Assembly (NCBI RefSeq): GCF_000383095.1
Contig: NZ_AORL01000022.1
Coordinates: forward strand, 248,001-312,000
DNA: 64,000 bases
Origin: Sphingomonas sp. PR090111-T3T-6A
GTDB taxonomy: Bacteria; Pseudomonadota; Alphaproteobacteria; Sphingomonadales; Sphingomonadaceae
Direction of reading: 5' to 3'
The notes beneath the pieces were generated by a model. It was not told the DNA's origin and ran no database searches. It saw only the letters and a program-made list of their open reading frames with translations. Shown one piece after another: positions 10,582-18,471 of the stretch (positions are counted from its first letter, which is position 1; each line of letters opens with the position of its first letter). A program made the translations under genes and the position numbers.

Positions 10582-11417
10582 CCGCCGATCTCGCCCGCAC
10601 CATCGACGAAGCCTGGGAGGCCCGCGACGGCCTCAACTTCCAGACGCAGGGCGCCGTGCGCGAGGCAGTGGAGGCCGCGATCCTCGGGCTCGACAACGGC
10701 CATTACCGCGTCGCCGAGAAGATCGACGGCGAGTGGCACGTCCACCAGTGGCTGAAGAAGGCGGTGCTGCTCTCCTTCCGCCTCAACGATAACGCCGTGA
10801 TCGACGGCGGCTCGGCGGGCGCGCCGGGCTTCGACAAGGTGCCGAGCAAGTTCGCCGGCTGGGGCGAGGCCGCCTTCCGCGACGCGGGCTTCCGCGCGGT
10901 GCCGGGCGCGGTCGCGCGCCGGGGCGCGTTCATCGCCAAGGGCGTGGTGCTGATGCCGAGCTTCGTGAACATCGGCGCCCATGTCGACGAAGGCACGATG
11001 GTCGATAGCTGGGCGACCGTCGGCTCCTGTGCGCAGATCGGCCGCAACGTCCACCTGTCGGGCGGCGTCGGCATCGGCGGCGTGCTGGAGCCGCTCCAGG
11101 CGAACCCGGTCGTGATCGAGGACGGGTGCTTCATCGGCGCGCGCGCGGAAGTCGCCGAGGGTGTCATCGTCCGCGAGGGCGCGGTGCTGTCGATGGGCGT
11201 CTATCTCGGTGCGTCCACCAAGATCGTCGATCGCGCCACCGGCGAGGTGTTCGTGGGCGAAGTGCCGGCTTATTCGGTGGTCGTGCCCGGCGCGCTCCCC
11301 GGCAAGCCGCTCGCCGACGGCACGCCCGGCCCGTCGCTCTATTGCGCGGTGATCGTGAAGCGCGTCGACGCGCAGACCCGCGCCAAGACCGGCATCAACG
11401 AGCTGCTCCGCGACTGA
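10578..11417 (+). CDS. dapD: Tetrahydrodipicolinate N-succinyltransferase
   Basis: DapD succinylates tetrahydrodipicolinate in the lysine/diaminopimelate pathway, using succinyl-CoA. The 279 aa protein begins [20 protein letters not shown], as expected for the family. It then shows the left-handed beta-helix with hexapeptide repeats, for example [20 protein letters not shown] and [15 protein letters not shown]. Length is normal. The window also holds lysA for the final step, but the rest of the pathway is not here. It overlaps the genes on both sides by a few bases or less. Confidence 0.97.
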   Translation: MTADLARTIDEAWEARDGLNFQTQGAVREAVEAAILGLDNGHYRVAEKIDGEWHVHQWLKKAVLLSFRLNDNAVIDGGSAGAPGFDKVPSKFAGWGEAAFRDAGFRAVPGAVARRGAFIAKGVVLMPSFVNIGAHVDEGTMVDSWATVGSCAQIGRNVHLSGGVGIGGVLEPLQANPVVIEDGCFIGARAEVAEGVIVREGAVLSMGVYLGASTKIVDRATGEVFVGEVPAYSVVVPGALPGKPLADGTPGPSLYCAVIVKRVDAQTRAKTGINELLRD

Positions 11418-12181
11418 TGCGGCGCATCGGCCGGCTCGCTGTCCTGTTGCTGACGCTCGCGCCCTTCGCGGCGCGGGCGGCGCTGCCGGTCGAACAGGCA
11501 GAGGTGGTCCGCACCTATCCGCACGACACGGGGGCTTTCACCGAAGGCCTGCTGTTCCGCGACGGCTTCCTCTACGAGAGCACGGGGCGCGAGGGGCAGT
11601 CCTTCATCCGCAAGGTGGACCTCGCCACCGGCCGCACGGTCGAGAGCGTGGCACTGGCGCCGGGCATCTTCGGCGAGGGCATCGTCGACTGGAAAGACCA
11701 GCTCTACAGCGTGATCTGGCACGGCGGTGTCGGCTCGCGCTGGACGCTCAGGGGATTCAGGCATCTCGGCACCTTCCGCTACAGCGGCGAAGGCTGGGCG
11801 ATGACGCAGGATGGCAAGGCCGTCATCCTGTCGGACGGCACGCCGGTGCTGCGCTTCCTCGATCCCAAATCGCTGAAGGTCGTGCGCACGCTGACCGTCA
11901 CCGCCGATGGCGTGCCGATCCGCCAGGTCAACGAGCTGGAATATGTCCATGGCGAGATCCTCGCCAACATCTGGATGACCAACGCGATCGCGCGCATCGA
12001 TCCGGCGTCCGGTCATGTGAAGGGCTGGATCGACATCAGCGCGCTCGCCGCCAGGGTCGGCGCGACCGACCGGGACGCCGTGCCCAACGGCATCGCCTAT
12101 GACAAGGCCGGCAACCGCCTGTTCGTCACGGGCAAGAACTGGCCCCTGCTGTTCCAGATCAGGCTGCCGTCGGCGCGCTGA
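11417..12181 (+). CDS. Glutaminyl-peptide cyclotransferase (secreted)
   Basis: This is a bacterial/plant-type glutaminyl cyclase, a five-bladed beta-propeller that forms pyroglutamate at peptide N-termini. The 254 aa protein has a signal peptide ([21 protein letters not shown]) and so acts outside the cytoplasm. Family blocks include HDTGAFTEGLLFRDGFLYES, QVNELEYVHGEILANIWMTN and NGIAYDKAGNRLFVTGK. The ATG overlaps the dapD stop by one base. Assignment to the family is good; the natural substrate is unknown. Confidence 0.9.
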   Translation: MRRIGRLAVLLLTLAPFAARAALPVEQAEVVRTYPHDTGAFTEGLLFRDGFLYESTGREGQSFIRKVDLATGRTVESVALAPGIFGEGIVDWKDQLYSVIWHGGVGSRWTLRGFRHLGTFRYSGEGWAMTQDGKAVILSDGTPVLRFLDPKSLKVVRTLTVTADGVPIRQVNELEYVHGEILANIWMTNAIARIDPASGHVKGWIDISALAARVGATDRDAVPNGIAYDKAGNRLFVTGKNWPLLFQIRLPSAR

Positions 12182-12183
12182 TC

Positions 12184-12708
12184 TCAGCGGCGGGTGAGCG
12201 TCACCGAGAGGCCACCCTCGCCCTCCAGCGTCACCGGCTTGCCCTGCGGCAGATCGACCCGGCTTTCGAGGCGCACCGTGCTGCTGGCACCGCGCCCGCC
12301 GCAATCCTTGTCGTCGCCATAGGGCGCGGTCCGCTCGATGCTCACGCGCGCCGAGTCTGCGCCGTTCGGATAATCGGGATTGATCGACACCGAGAAGGTG
12401 GTGAAGCGCGTCCCCATCGTGCCGGTCCGCGGATCGGCATCGGGGCAGGCGCGCGATTCCCGCACCTGCTGCGAAAAGCTGGCGGTGCCGTCCGACGCGC
12501 GGCTGAGATCGCCGCTCCACAGCACGCGCCCGCCATGGCGGAGCTGGACCGCGATCGTCTCGGTGGTGCGCGGCGCCGTCGTGCGGATGAAAGGCGGGGA
12601 CATCACCGCCGACGACACGGTGGCCGGCGCCATGACGAGCGGAGTCGTGATGATCAGCGGCGGCGCGGGCGCCACGGTGAGAAACGCGAGCAACGGAATC
12701 ACGGCCAT
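12184..12708 (-). CDS. Secreted protein of unknown function
   Basis: I do not recognise this 174 aa protein. The N-terminus (MAVIPLLAFLTVAPAPPLII) is hydrophobic and could be a signal sequence. The mature part has two Cys residues (RACPDAD and DKDCGGRG) that might form a disulfide, and looks beta-rich (VRLESRVDLPQGKPVTLEG). It converges on the glutaminyl cyclase gene with 2 bp between them, and has its own start near an intergenic stretch. Codon use matches the neighbours. It is probably a periplasmic or exported protein. Confidence 0.7.
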   Translation of the reverse strand: MAVIPLLAFLTVAPAPPLIITTPLVMAPATVSSAVMSPPFIRTTAPRTTETIAVQLRHGGRVLWSGDLSRASDGTASFSQQVRESRACPDADPRTGTMGTRFTTFSVSINPDYPNGADSARVSIERTAPYGDDKDCGGRGASSTVRLESRVDLPQGKPVTLEGEGGLSVTLTRR

Positions 12709-12769
12709 CTCGTCCCCCCCGGATGCATGAAGGCTCCGGGGACTGTGATCGCCCGCCGTTAAGCCTCCG

Positions 12770-13363
12770 TTACGAGGCCTGCGCGATCAGCCTGGCCGCA
12801 TCCTCGCTGGTCCAGTCCATGCCGCCGCTGACGCGCCAGACCTCCTTGCCCTTCGAGTCGTAGAGGATCGTGGTCGGCAGATCGGCGGCCGCCATCGCGC
12901 TCATCAGCTGGTTCTTGGCGTCGGTATAAGGCGTGAGCGCCTTCATCCCACGGCTCTTCCAGAAGGGCTGGACCTGCGCGTCGCCGCCCATGTCTTGGCT
13001 CACCGCCACCACCGCGAGCTTGCCCGTCTCACGCGCCGCCAGCGCGTCGAGCGCCGGCAATTCCTTGACGCACGGTCCGCACCAGGTCGCCCAGAGATTG
13101 ACCAGCACCGGATGGCCCCGGAAACTGGTCAGCGTCGCCGGAGACCCGCCGGGCGCGGCGAAGGGCATGCCCGGCATCGCTTCGCCCTTATGACTGTTGT
13201 CGACGCGGCTGGTCTCGACGAGCGGGGTTGCGGCTGGCGTGGCCTGATTCCCGGCGGCACTTGCTTGCTCCGCCGACGGCTTGGGCTTATCGCAGCCGGC
13301 GGTTCCCAAGGCGACCATGAGCGGGAGAAGAACGATTAGCGAGCGGGCCGACAACGAGCGCAA
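12770..13363 (-). CDS. TlpA-family thiol-disulfide lipoprotein
   Basis: This is a membrane-anchored thioredoxin-like protein of the TlpA/ResA family, acting in the periplasm on disulfides, for example in cytochrome maturation. From the TTG at 13363 the protein is 197 aa. This start has GGAG six bases upstream, whereas the longer reading from 13375 lacks a Shine-Dalgarno. The lipobox GTAGC places the lipidated Cys at about 24. The redox motif [13 protein letters not shown] has its cysteines at about 95 and 98, and the cis-proline is in [11 protein letters not shown]. The start region overlaps that of the divergent argH. Confidence 0.88.
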   Translation of the reverse strand: MRSLSARSLIVLLPLMVALGTAGCDKPKPSAEQASAAGNQATPAATPLVETSRVDNSHKGEAMPGMPFAAPGGSPATLTSFRGHPVLVNLWATWCGPCVKELPALDALAARETGKLAVVAVSQDMGGDAQVQPFWKSRGMKALTPYTDAKNQLMSAMAAADLPTTILYDSKGKEVWRVSGGMDWTSEDAARLIAQAS

Positions 13364-14756
13364 GACAGGCTCCAATCAGATGTGGGGCGGGCGCTTCGCC
13401 GAAGGGCCGGCCGCGGTGATGCGCGAAATTAACGCCTCGATCCCGTTCGACAAGAGACTCTGGAAGCAGGATATCGCCGGCTCCAAGGCCCATGTCGCCA
13501 TGCTGGGCGCGCAGGGGATCATCCCGGCCGACGACGTCTCCGCGATCGACGCCGGCCTCGACCGCGTGGCCGCCGAATATGCGGAAGCCGGCGTCACCGC
13601 CGATCTCGCGCTCGAAGACATCCATATGGCGACCGAGAGTCGTCTGGCCGAACTGATCGGGCCGGCGGCGGGGCGCCTGCACACCGCGCGGTCGCGCAAC
13701 GATCAGGTCGCGACCGACTTCCGCCTCTGGGTGCGCGATGCGATCGATTCGGTCGACGCCGGCCTCGCCGCGCTCCAGCGTGCGCTGGTGACGCGGGCCG
13801 ACGAGCATGCGGAAAGCGTCATGCCCGGCTTCACACACCTTCAGGCCGCCCAGCCGGTGACGCTCGGCCATCATCTGATGGCCTATTACGAGATGGTCCG
13901 CCGCGACCGCTCGCGCTTCGCCGATGCCCGTGTCCGCATGAACGAGTCGCCGCTGGGTGCGGCGGCACTCGCCGGCACCGGCTTCCCGATCGACCGACAG
14001 GCGACGGCCAAAGCGCTCGGCTTCGACCGGCCGACCGCCAATTCGCTGGACTCGGTGTCGGACCGCGACTTCGCGCTCGATTATCTGATGGCGGCGAGCC
14101 AAGCCTCGCTGCACCTCTCGCGCCTCGCCGAGGAGATCGTGCTCTGGGCCTCGCAGCCCTTCGGCTTCGTCGCGCTGCCCGATCAATGGTCGACCGGCTC
14201 GTCGATCATGCCGCAGAAGCGCAATCCCGATGCCGCCGAGCTGGTGCGCGGCCACTCCGGCCGGATCATGGGCTGCCTCACCGCGCTTATGGTGACGATG
14301 AAGGGTCTGCCACTCGCCTATTCGAAGGATATGCAGGACGACAAGCCGCCCGTCTTCGAGGCGCACGACCTGCTCGCCCTCTCGATCGCGGCGATGACCG
14401 GCATGATCGAGACGCTCACCTTCCGCACCGACCGGATGCGCGCCGCGGCCGAAGCCGGCTTCTCGACCGCGACCGATCTGGCGGACCGGCTCGTCCGCGT
14501 GGCGGGCGTGCCCTTCCGCGAGGCGCACCACATCACCGGCACCGTGGTGAAGCTCGCCGAGAGCAAGGGTTGCGCCCTCTCCGACCTGACGCTCGACGAA
14601 TTGCAAGCGGTCGACGCCCGCATCGACGAGGGCGTGAAGGCGGCACTGTCGGTCGATGCGTCGGTGGCCGCGCGCGCCAGCGAGGGCGGCACCGCGCCGG
14701 ACCGCGTGCGCGAAGCGGTCGCCAAGGCGCGTGCCAAGCTGGAGGCGGAAGCATGA
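13317..14756 (+). CDS. argH: Argininosuccinate lyase
   Basis: ArgH splits argininosuccinate into arginine and fumarate, the last step of arginine synthesis. The fumarase-superfamily signature is [14 protein letters not shown], with the catalytic serine. [13 protein letters not shown] and [16 protein letters not shown] are the other active-site segments. I chose ATG 13317 (AAGGCG six bases upstream) because the residues before MWGGRF (KTGSNQ) resemble those I recall in rhizobial ArgH. The ATG at 13380 would instead give a 458 aa protein, close to the E. coli length. The 3' end overlaps lptM by 4 bp. Confidence 0.94.
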   Translation: MSGRRTISERADNERKTGSNQMWGGRFAEGPAAVMREINASIPFDKRLWKQDIAGSKAHVAMLGAQGIIPADDVSAIDAGLDRVAAEYAEAGVTADLALEDIHMATESRLAELIGPAAGRLHTARSRNDQVATDFRLWVRDAIDSVDAGLAALQRALVTRADEHAESVMPGFTHLQAAQPVTLGHHLMAYYEMVRRDRSRFADARVRMNESPLGAAALAGTGFPIDRQATAKALGFDRPTANSLDSVSDRDFALDYLMAASQASLHLSRLAEEIVLWASQPFGFVALPDQWSTGSSIMPQKRNPDAAELVRGHSGRIMGCLTALMVTMKGLPLAYSKDMQDDKPPVFEAHDLLALSIAAMTGMIETLTFRTDRMRAAAEAGFSTATDLADRLVRVAGVPFREAHHITGTVVKLAESKGCALSDLTLDELQAVDARIDEGVKAALSVDASVAARASEGGTAPDRVREAVAKARAKLEAEA

Positions 14757-14998
14757 AGCGAACGGCGATCCTCGCGCTCGCGGCGCTGGCGCTGCTGGCG
14801 GGCTGCGGCAAGAAGAACGTGCTGCGCCCCGCCGACGGCCGGACGCTGCCGCAGAAATCGGCGACCGCCGCGAGCCAGCCGGGCGTGAACGACCTGCTCA
14901 ACCCCGGCACCGAGGCCCGCCCGACCCGCGAGGACGAGCTGGTGACCAAATCCAAGCCGCTCGAACCCGACCGTTTCGACCTTCCCCCGCCCGGCTGA
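14753..14998 (+). CDS. lptM: Small lipoprotein, LptM/YifL-like
   Basis: This 81 aa lipoprotein lies between argH and lysA, the usual place for the LptM-type gene in alphaproteobacteria. The signal ends in a lipobox [11 protein letters not shown], with the lipid-carrying Cys at 18. The GCGKKxxLRPPxG-like start of the mature protein (here [13 protein letters not shown]) is the family hallmark. In E. coli LptM binds the LptDE LPS translocon and aids its oxidative maturation; the same role here is inferred. The tail is rich in proline and charged residues. Confidence 0.8.
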   Translation: MKRTAILALAALALLAGCGKKNVLRPADGRTLPQKSATAASQPGVNDLLNPGTEARPTREDELVTKSKPLEPDRFDLPPPG

Positions 14999-15010
14999 GA
15001 CTCACAATCC

Positions 15011-16303
15011 ATGGATCATTTCGACCTTCACGACGGCGCCCTCCACGCCGAGCAGGTGCCGCTGGACGCGATCGCGGATGCGGTCGGCACCCCCGTCTAT
15101 GTCTATTCGGCGGCCACCATCCGCCGCCATGTCCGCGTGTTCCGCGAGGCGCTGGCGGGTCTCGAGCATGACGGCCAAGCGCCGCTCGTCGCCTTCGCGG
15201 TGAAGGCCAATCCCAACGCCGCCGTGCTGTCGGTGCTGGCGGGCCTCGGCTGCGGCGCCGACGTGGTTTCGGGCGGCGAGCTGATGCGCGCTCGGGCAGC
15301 GGGCATTCCGGGCGAGAAGATCGTCTTCTCCGGCGTCGGCAAGACGGCGGACGAGATGGCCCTCGCGCTCCGGGAGGGCATCGGCCAGTTCAACCTCGAA
15401 TCCGAGGAAGAGGCACGCACCCTCTCGAAGGTCGCAGCCGACCTCGGCCTCACCGCCCGCGTCGCCTTCCGCGTGAACCCGGACGTCGATGCCGGCACCC
15501 ACGCCAAGATCTCGACCGGCCGATCCGAGAACAAGTTCGGCATCGCCTATGATCTGGCGCCAGACGCCTATGCGCGCGCCGCCGCGCTGCCCGGTCTCGT
15601 GGTGCAGGGCGTCGCCGTCCATATCGGCAGCCAGCTCACCGACCTCGGCCCGCTGGAGACCGCCTTCGGCCGCATCGGCGCGCTGATCGCGACGCTCCGC
15701 GCGGCGGGCCACGACATCCGCACCGCCGATCTCGGCGGCGGTCTCGGCGTTCCCTACGACCCGACCAAGCCCGCACCGCCGGCCCCCTCAGCCTATGGCG
15801 AGATGGTGCGCCGCGCGACCGCCGGGTGGAATGTCCGCCTGATGTTCGAGCCGGGCCGGCTGATCGTCGGCAATGCGGGCGTTCTCCTCACCAGCGTCAT
15901 CCGCGTGAAGCCCGGCGCGCAGGCCCCGTTCGTCATCGTCGACGCCGCGATGAACGACCTGATGCGCCCCGCGCTCTACGACGCCTGGCACGACATCCGC
16001 GCCGTCCGCCCCTCGGGCGAGCGATTCGTGGCGAACGTCGTCGGGCCGGTTTGCGAGACCGGGGACACCTTCGCGATGCAGCGTTCCATGGATCGGGTGG
16101 ATGAAGGCGAGCGTGTCGTCTTCATGACAGCCGGAGCCTATGCGGCCACCATGGCGAGCACCTATAACAGCCGCGCGCTCACACCCGAAGTTCTGGTATC
16201 GGGGGACCGTTGGGCGGTGGTGAGAAAAAGACAGAAGATCGAGGCACTGATCGCCGCCGACAGCGTTCCCGCGTGGGCTCTCAACGAACCGACGGAGGAT
16301 TGA
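15011..16303 (+). CDS. lysA: Diaminopimelate decarboxylase
   Basis: LysA is a PLP enzyme that decarboxylates meso-diaminopimelate to lysine. The 430 aa protein has the PLP lysine in AFAVKANPNAAVL (Lys about 65). The SGGELMRA and HIGSQLTD segments and the glycine loop DLGGGLGVPY follow. The substrate-binding Cys is in GPVCETGD (about 348). It has the standard family length. Its stop overlaps the start of galU by one base (TGATG). Confidence 0.97.
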   Translation: MDHFDLHDGALHAEQVPLDAIADAVGTPVYVYSAATIRRHVRVFREALAGLEHDGQAPLVAFAVKANPNAAVLSVLAGLGCGADVVSGGELMRARAAGIPGEKIVFSGVGKTADEMALALREGIGQFNLESEEEARTLSKVAADLGLTARVAFRVNPDVDAGTHAKISTGRSENKFGIAYDLAPDAYARAAALPGLVVQGVAVHIGSQLTDLGPLETAFGRIGALIATLRAAGHDIRTADLGGGLGVPYDPTKPAPPAPSAYGEMVRRATAGWNVRLMFEPGRLIVGNAGVLLTSVIRVKPGAQAPFVIVDAAMNDLMRPALYDAWHDIRAVRPSGERFVANVVGPVCETGDTFAMQRSMDRVDEGERVVFMTAGAYAATMASTYNSRALTPEVLVSGDRWAVVRKRQKIEALIAADSVPAWALNEPTED

Positions 16304-17163
16304 TGGTACGCAAGCTGCGCAAGGCCGTGTTCCCAGTGGGAGGCCTCGGCACGAGATTTCTGCCTGCGACCAAGGCGATGCCGAAGGAGATGCTGCCCGT
16401 CGTCGACAAGCCGCTGATCCAATATGCGGTGGAAGAGGCGCTGGAAGCCGGCATCGAGCAGATGATTTTCGTCACGGGCCGCGGCAAGCACGCGATCGAG
16501 GACCATTTCGATATCGCCTATGAGCTGGAAGCGACCATGGCTGGTCGCGGCAAGTCGCTCACCGTTCTCGAAGGCACGCGGCTCACCCCCGGCAATATCG
16601 CCTACTGCCGCCAGCAGGAGCCGATGGGCCTCGGCCACGCCGTCTGGTGCGCGCGCGACATCGTCGGCGACGAACCCTTCGCCGTGCTGCTCGCCGACGA
16701 CTTCATGGTCGGCAAGCCGGGCTGCCTGAAGCAGATGGTCGAGGCCTATGAGAAGGTCGGCGGCAACATGATCTGCGCGCAGGAAGTCGCGCACGAGAAT
16801 ACCGACAAGTACGGCATCATCACGCCGGGCACGCGCGACGGCGCGTTGACCGAGGTGAAGGGTCTGGTCGAGAAGCCCAAGCCCGAGGCCGCGCCCTCCA
16901 ACCTCGCGATCGTCGGCCGCTACATCCTCCAGCCCGAGGTGATGCGCGTCCTCGAAAGCCAAGAGAAAGGCGCCGGCGGGGAAATCCAGCTCACCGACGC
17001 GATGGCGCGGATGATCGGCGAGATGCCGTTCCATGGCGTCACCTTCGACGGCGTGCGCCACGATTGCGGCGACAAGGCCGGCTTCATCCAGGCGAACATC
17101 GCGCTGGCGCTGGAACGCGCCGACGTCGGCCCGGCGGTGAAGGCCTTCATCGACCGGCTCTGA
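16303..17163 (+). CDS. galU: UTP-glucose-1-phosphate uridylyltransferase
   Basis: GalU makes UDP-glucose from UTP and glucose-1-phosphate for envelope and exopolysaccharide synthesis. The 286 aa protein starts MVRKLRKAVFPVGGLGTRFL and continues into the nucleotidyltransferase signature LPATKAMPKEMLPVVDKPLI. VLLADDFMVG holds the metal-binding Asp, and GIITPGTRDG and VEKPKPEAAPS are typical of GalU. A strong Shine-Dalgarno (GGAGG) lies 5-6 bases before the ATG, which itself overlaps the lysA stop. Confidence 0.96.
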   Translation: MVRKLRKAVFPVGGLGTRFLPATKAMPKEMLPVVDKPLIQYAVEEALEAGIEQMIFVTGRGKHAIEDHFDIAYELEATMAGRGKSLTVLEGTRLTPGNIAYCRQQEPMGLGHAVWCARDIVGDEPFAVLLADDFMVGKPGCLKQMVEAYEKVGGNMICAQEVAHENTDKYGIITPGTRDGALTEVKGLVEKPKPEAAPSNLAIVGRYILQPEVMRVLESQEKGAGGEIQLTDAMARMIGEMPFHGVTFDGVRHDCGDKAGFIQANIALALERADVGPAVKAFIDRL

Positions 17164-17169
17164 ATCACG

Positions 17170-17199
17170 GGGCGGCCTGCCGGCTTGGCAAGGCCGCCC
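17170..17199 (+). terminator. Hairpin after galU
   Basis: A perfect 9 bp stem (GGGCGGCCT paired with AGGCCGCCC) encloses a 12-base loop directly after the galU stop. Only TT follows, so it is a weak intrinsic terminator or an mRNA-stabilising hairpin that may lower read-through into the siroheme gene. Confidence 0.5.
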
Positions 17200-17220
17200 T
17201 TCCCGGCGACAAGACGGGCG

Positions 17221-17985
17221 ATGCACAGCCTCCCCGTCTTCCTGCGCCTCGAAGGCCGGCCAGTGATCCTGATCGGTTCCGGCGATACCGCCGACGCCAA
17301 GCGCCGCCTGCTCGAACGGGCGGGTGCGCGGATCGTCGATGAAGCCGGGAACGCCGCCCTCGCCATCGTCGCGCTCGACGAGGATGCGGAGGCCGAAGCG
17401 GCCGTGGCCCGGCTCAAGGCGCGCGGAATCCTCGTCAACGCGGTCGACCGGCCGGCGCTGTGCGACTTCACCCTCCCCGCCATCGTCGACCGCGATCCGG
17501 TGCTGGTCGCGATCGGGACGGGCGGGGCCTCCGCAGGGCTCGCCAAGGCGCTCCGGCAGCGTCTGGAGGCGCTCCTCCCCTCCGGCCTCGGCGCGCTGGC
17601 AGACGCGCTCCACGGCGCCCGTGGCGCGATCCGCGCGCAATTCCCCGATGCCACCACTCGCCGCCGCGCCATCGACGCCGCGCTCGATCCCGGCGGGCCG
17701 CTCGACCCGCTGGGCGACGTGCCGGCCACCGCCGTGGCACGCTGGCTCGCCGCACCCGATGCGCCACGCCCGGCCGTCACCGTCCGCATCGCGCTCCGCT
17801 CCGACGATCCGGACGACCTGACCCTCGCCGAGGCCCGCTGGCTGGGTCAGGCGGATCGGGTCTATCATGACGTCGGCGTGCCGCCCGCGATCCTGCGCCG
17901 GGTGCGCGCCGACGCCGCCTGCATCGCCGGATCGCCGCCCGAAGACCTCCCCGCCGGCGTGACGATCCTTTTGACGCTCGATTGA
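17221..17985 (+). CDS. Siroheme synthase-like: precorrin-2 dehydrogenase domain with a stub of the methyltransferase domain
   Basis: The N-terminal ~200 residues match the CysG-N/Met8 bifunctional dehydrogenase-ferrochelatase, which oxidises precorrin-2 and inserts iron to make siroheme. [20 protein letters not shown] is the NAD-binding start, and [20 protein letters not shown] is the conserved dimer segment. The last ~60 residues ([20 protein letters not shown], then [17 protein letters not shown]) look like the beginning of a CysG methyltransferase (SUMT) domain, but the protein stops at 254 aa where full CysG has about 460. Methylation must then be done elsewhere, or the pathway is reduced. 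Confidence 0.82.
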   Translation: MHSLPVFLRLEGRPVILIGSGDTADAKRRLLERAGARIVDEAGNAALAIVALDEDAEAEAAVARLKARGILVNAVDRPALCDFTLPAIVDRDPVLVAIGTGGASAGLAKALRQRLEALLPSGLGALADALHGARGAIRAQFPDATTRRRAIDAALDPGGPLDPLGDVPATAVARWLAAPDAPRPAVTVRIALRSDDPDDLTLAEARWLGQADRVYHDVGVPPAILRRVRADAACIAGSPPEDLPAGVTILLTLD

Positions 17986-18017
17986 CGGACGGGGATCGCC
18001 TCCCCATTTTCCCGCCC

Positions 18018-18419
18018 ATGGAGAAGATGCACCTCACCGACGACGAATGGCGCCAACGCCTCAGCGCCGAGCAGTATCATGTGCTGCGCGAGGCCGGCAC
18101 CGAGCGCGCCTTCACCGGCCGCTACTGGAACAACCACGAGACCGGCGAGTATCTCTGCGCCGGCTGCGGCACGCAGCTTTTCGACAGCGGCACCAAATAT
18201 GATTCCGGCTGCGGCTGGCCGAGCTTCACCGCGCCGGCTGGCGAATCCCTGATCGAGGAGCGCGTCGACACCAGCCATGGCATGGTCCGCACCGAGGTGC
18301 GGTGCGCGCGCTGCGGCGGGCATCTCGGCCACGTCTTCCCGGACGGCCCGGGGCCGGCGGGTCTGCGCTATTGCATCAACTCGGCCTCGCTCGATTTTGA
18401 GGGCGACGGCGGCAACTGA
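18018..18419 (+). CDS. msrB: Peptide-methionine (R)-S-oxide reductase
   Basis: MsrB reduces the R form of methionine sulfoxide in proteins. From the ATG at 18018 the product is 133 aa. The zinc site is complete: CAGC at about 47-50 and CARC at about 96-99. The catalytic Cys is in [10 protein letters not shown] (about 119), and GCGWPSF and [10 protein letters not shown] are family signatures. An in-frame TTG at 17982 would lengthen it without added similarity. It follows the siroheme gene with a short gap and may be cotranscribed. Confidence 0.94.
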   Translation: MEKMHLTDDEWRQRLSAEQYHVLREAGTERAFTGRYWNNHETGEYLCAGCGTQLFDSGTKYDSGCGWPSFTAPAGESLIEERVDTSHGMVRTEVRCARCGGHLGHVFPDGPGPAGLRYCINSASLDFEGDGGN

Positions 18420-18471
18420 CAGCAGACCGCTTGTCGTGCCGCGCAGGACGGGCTAACCGCTGCGCACAAGC

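Noticed and set aside
12770-13375. TTG start at 13375 for the TlpA-like gene
   Set aside because: The TTG at 13363 has a proper GGAG six bases upstream that lies inside this longer reading.
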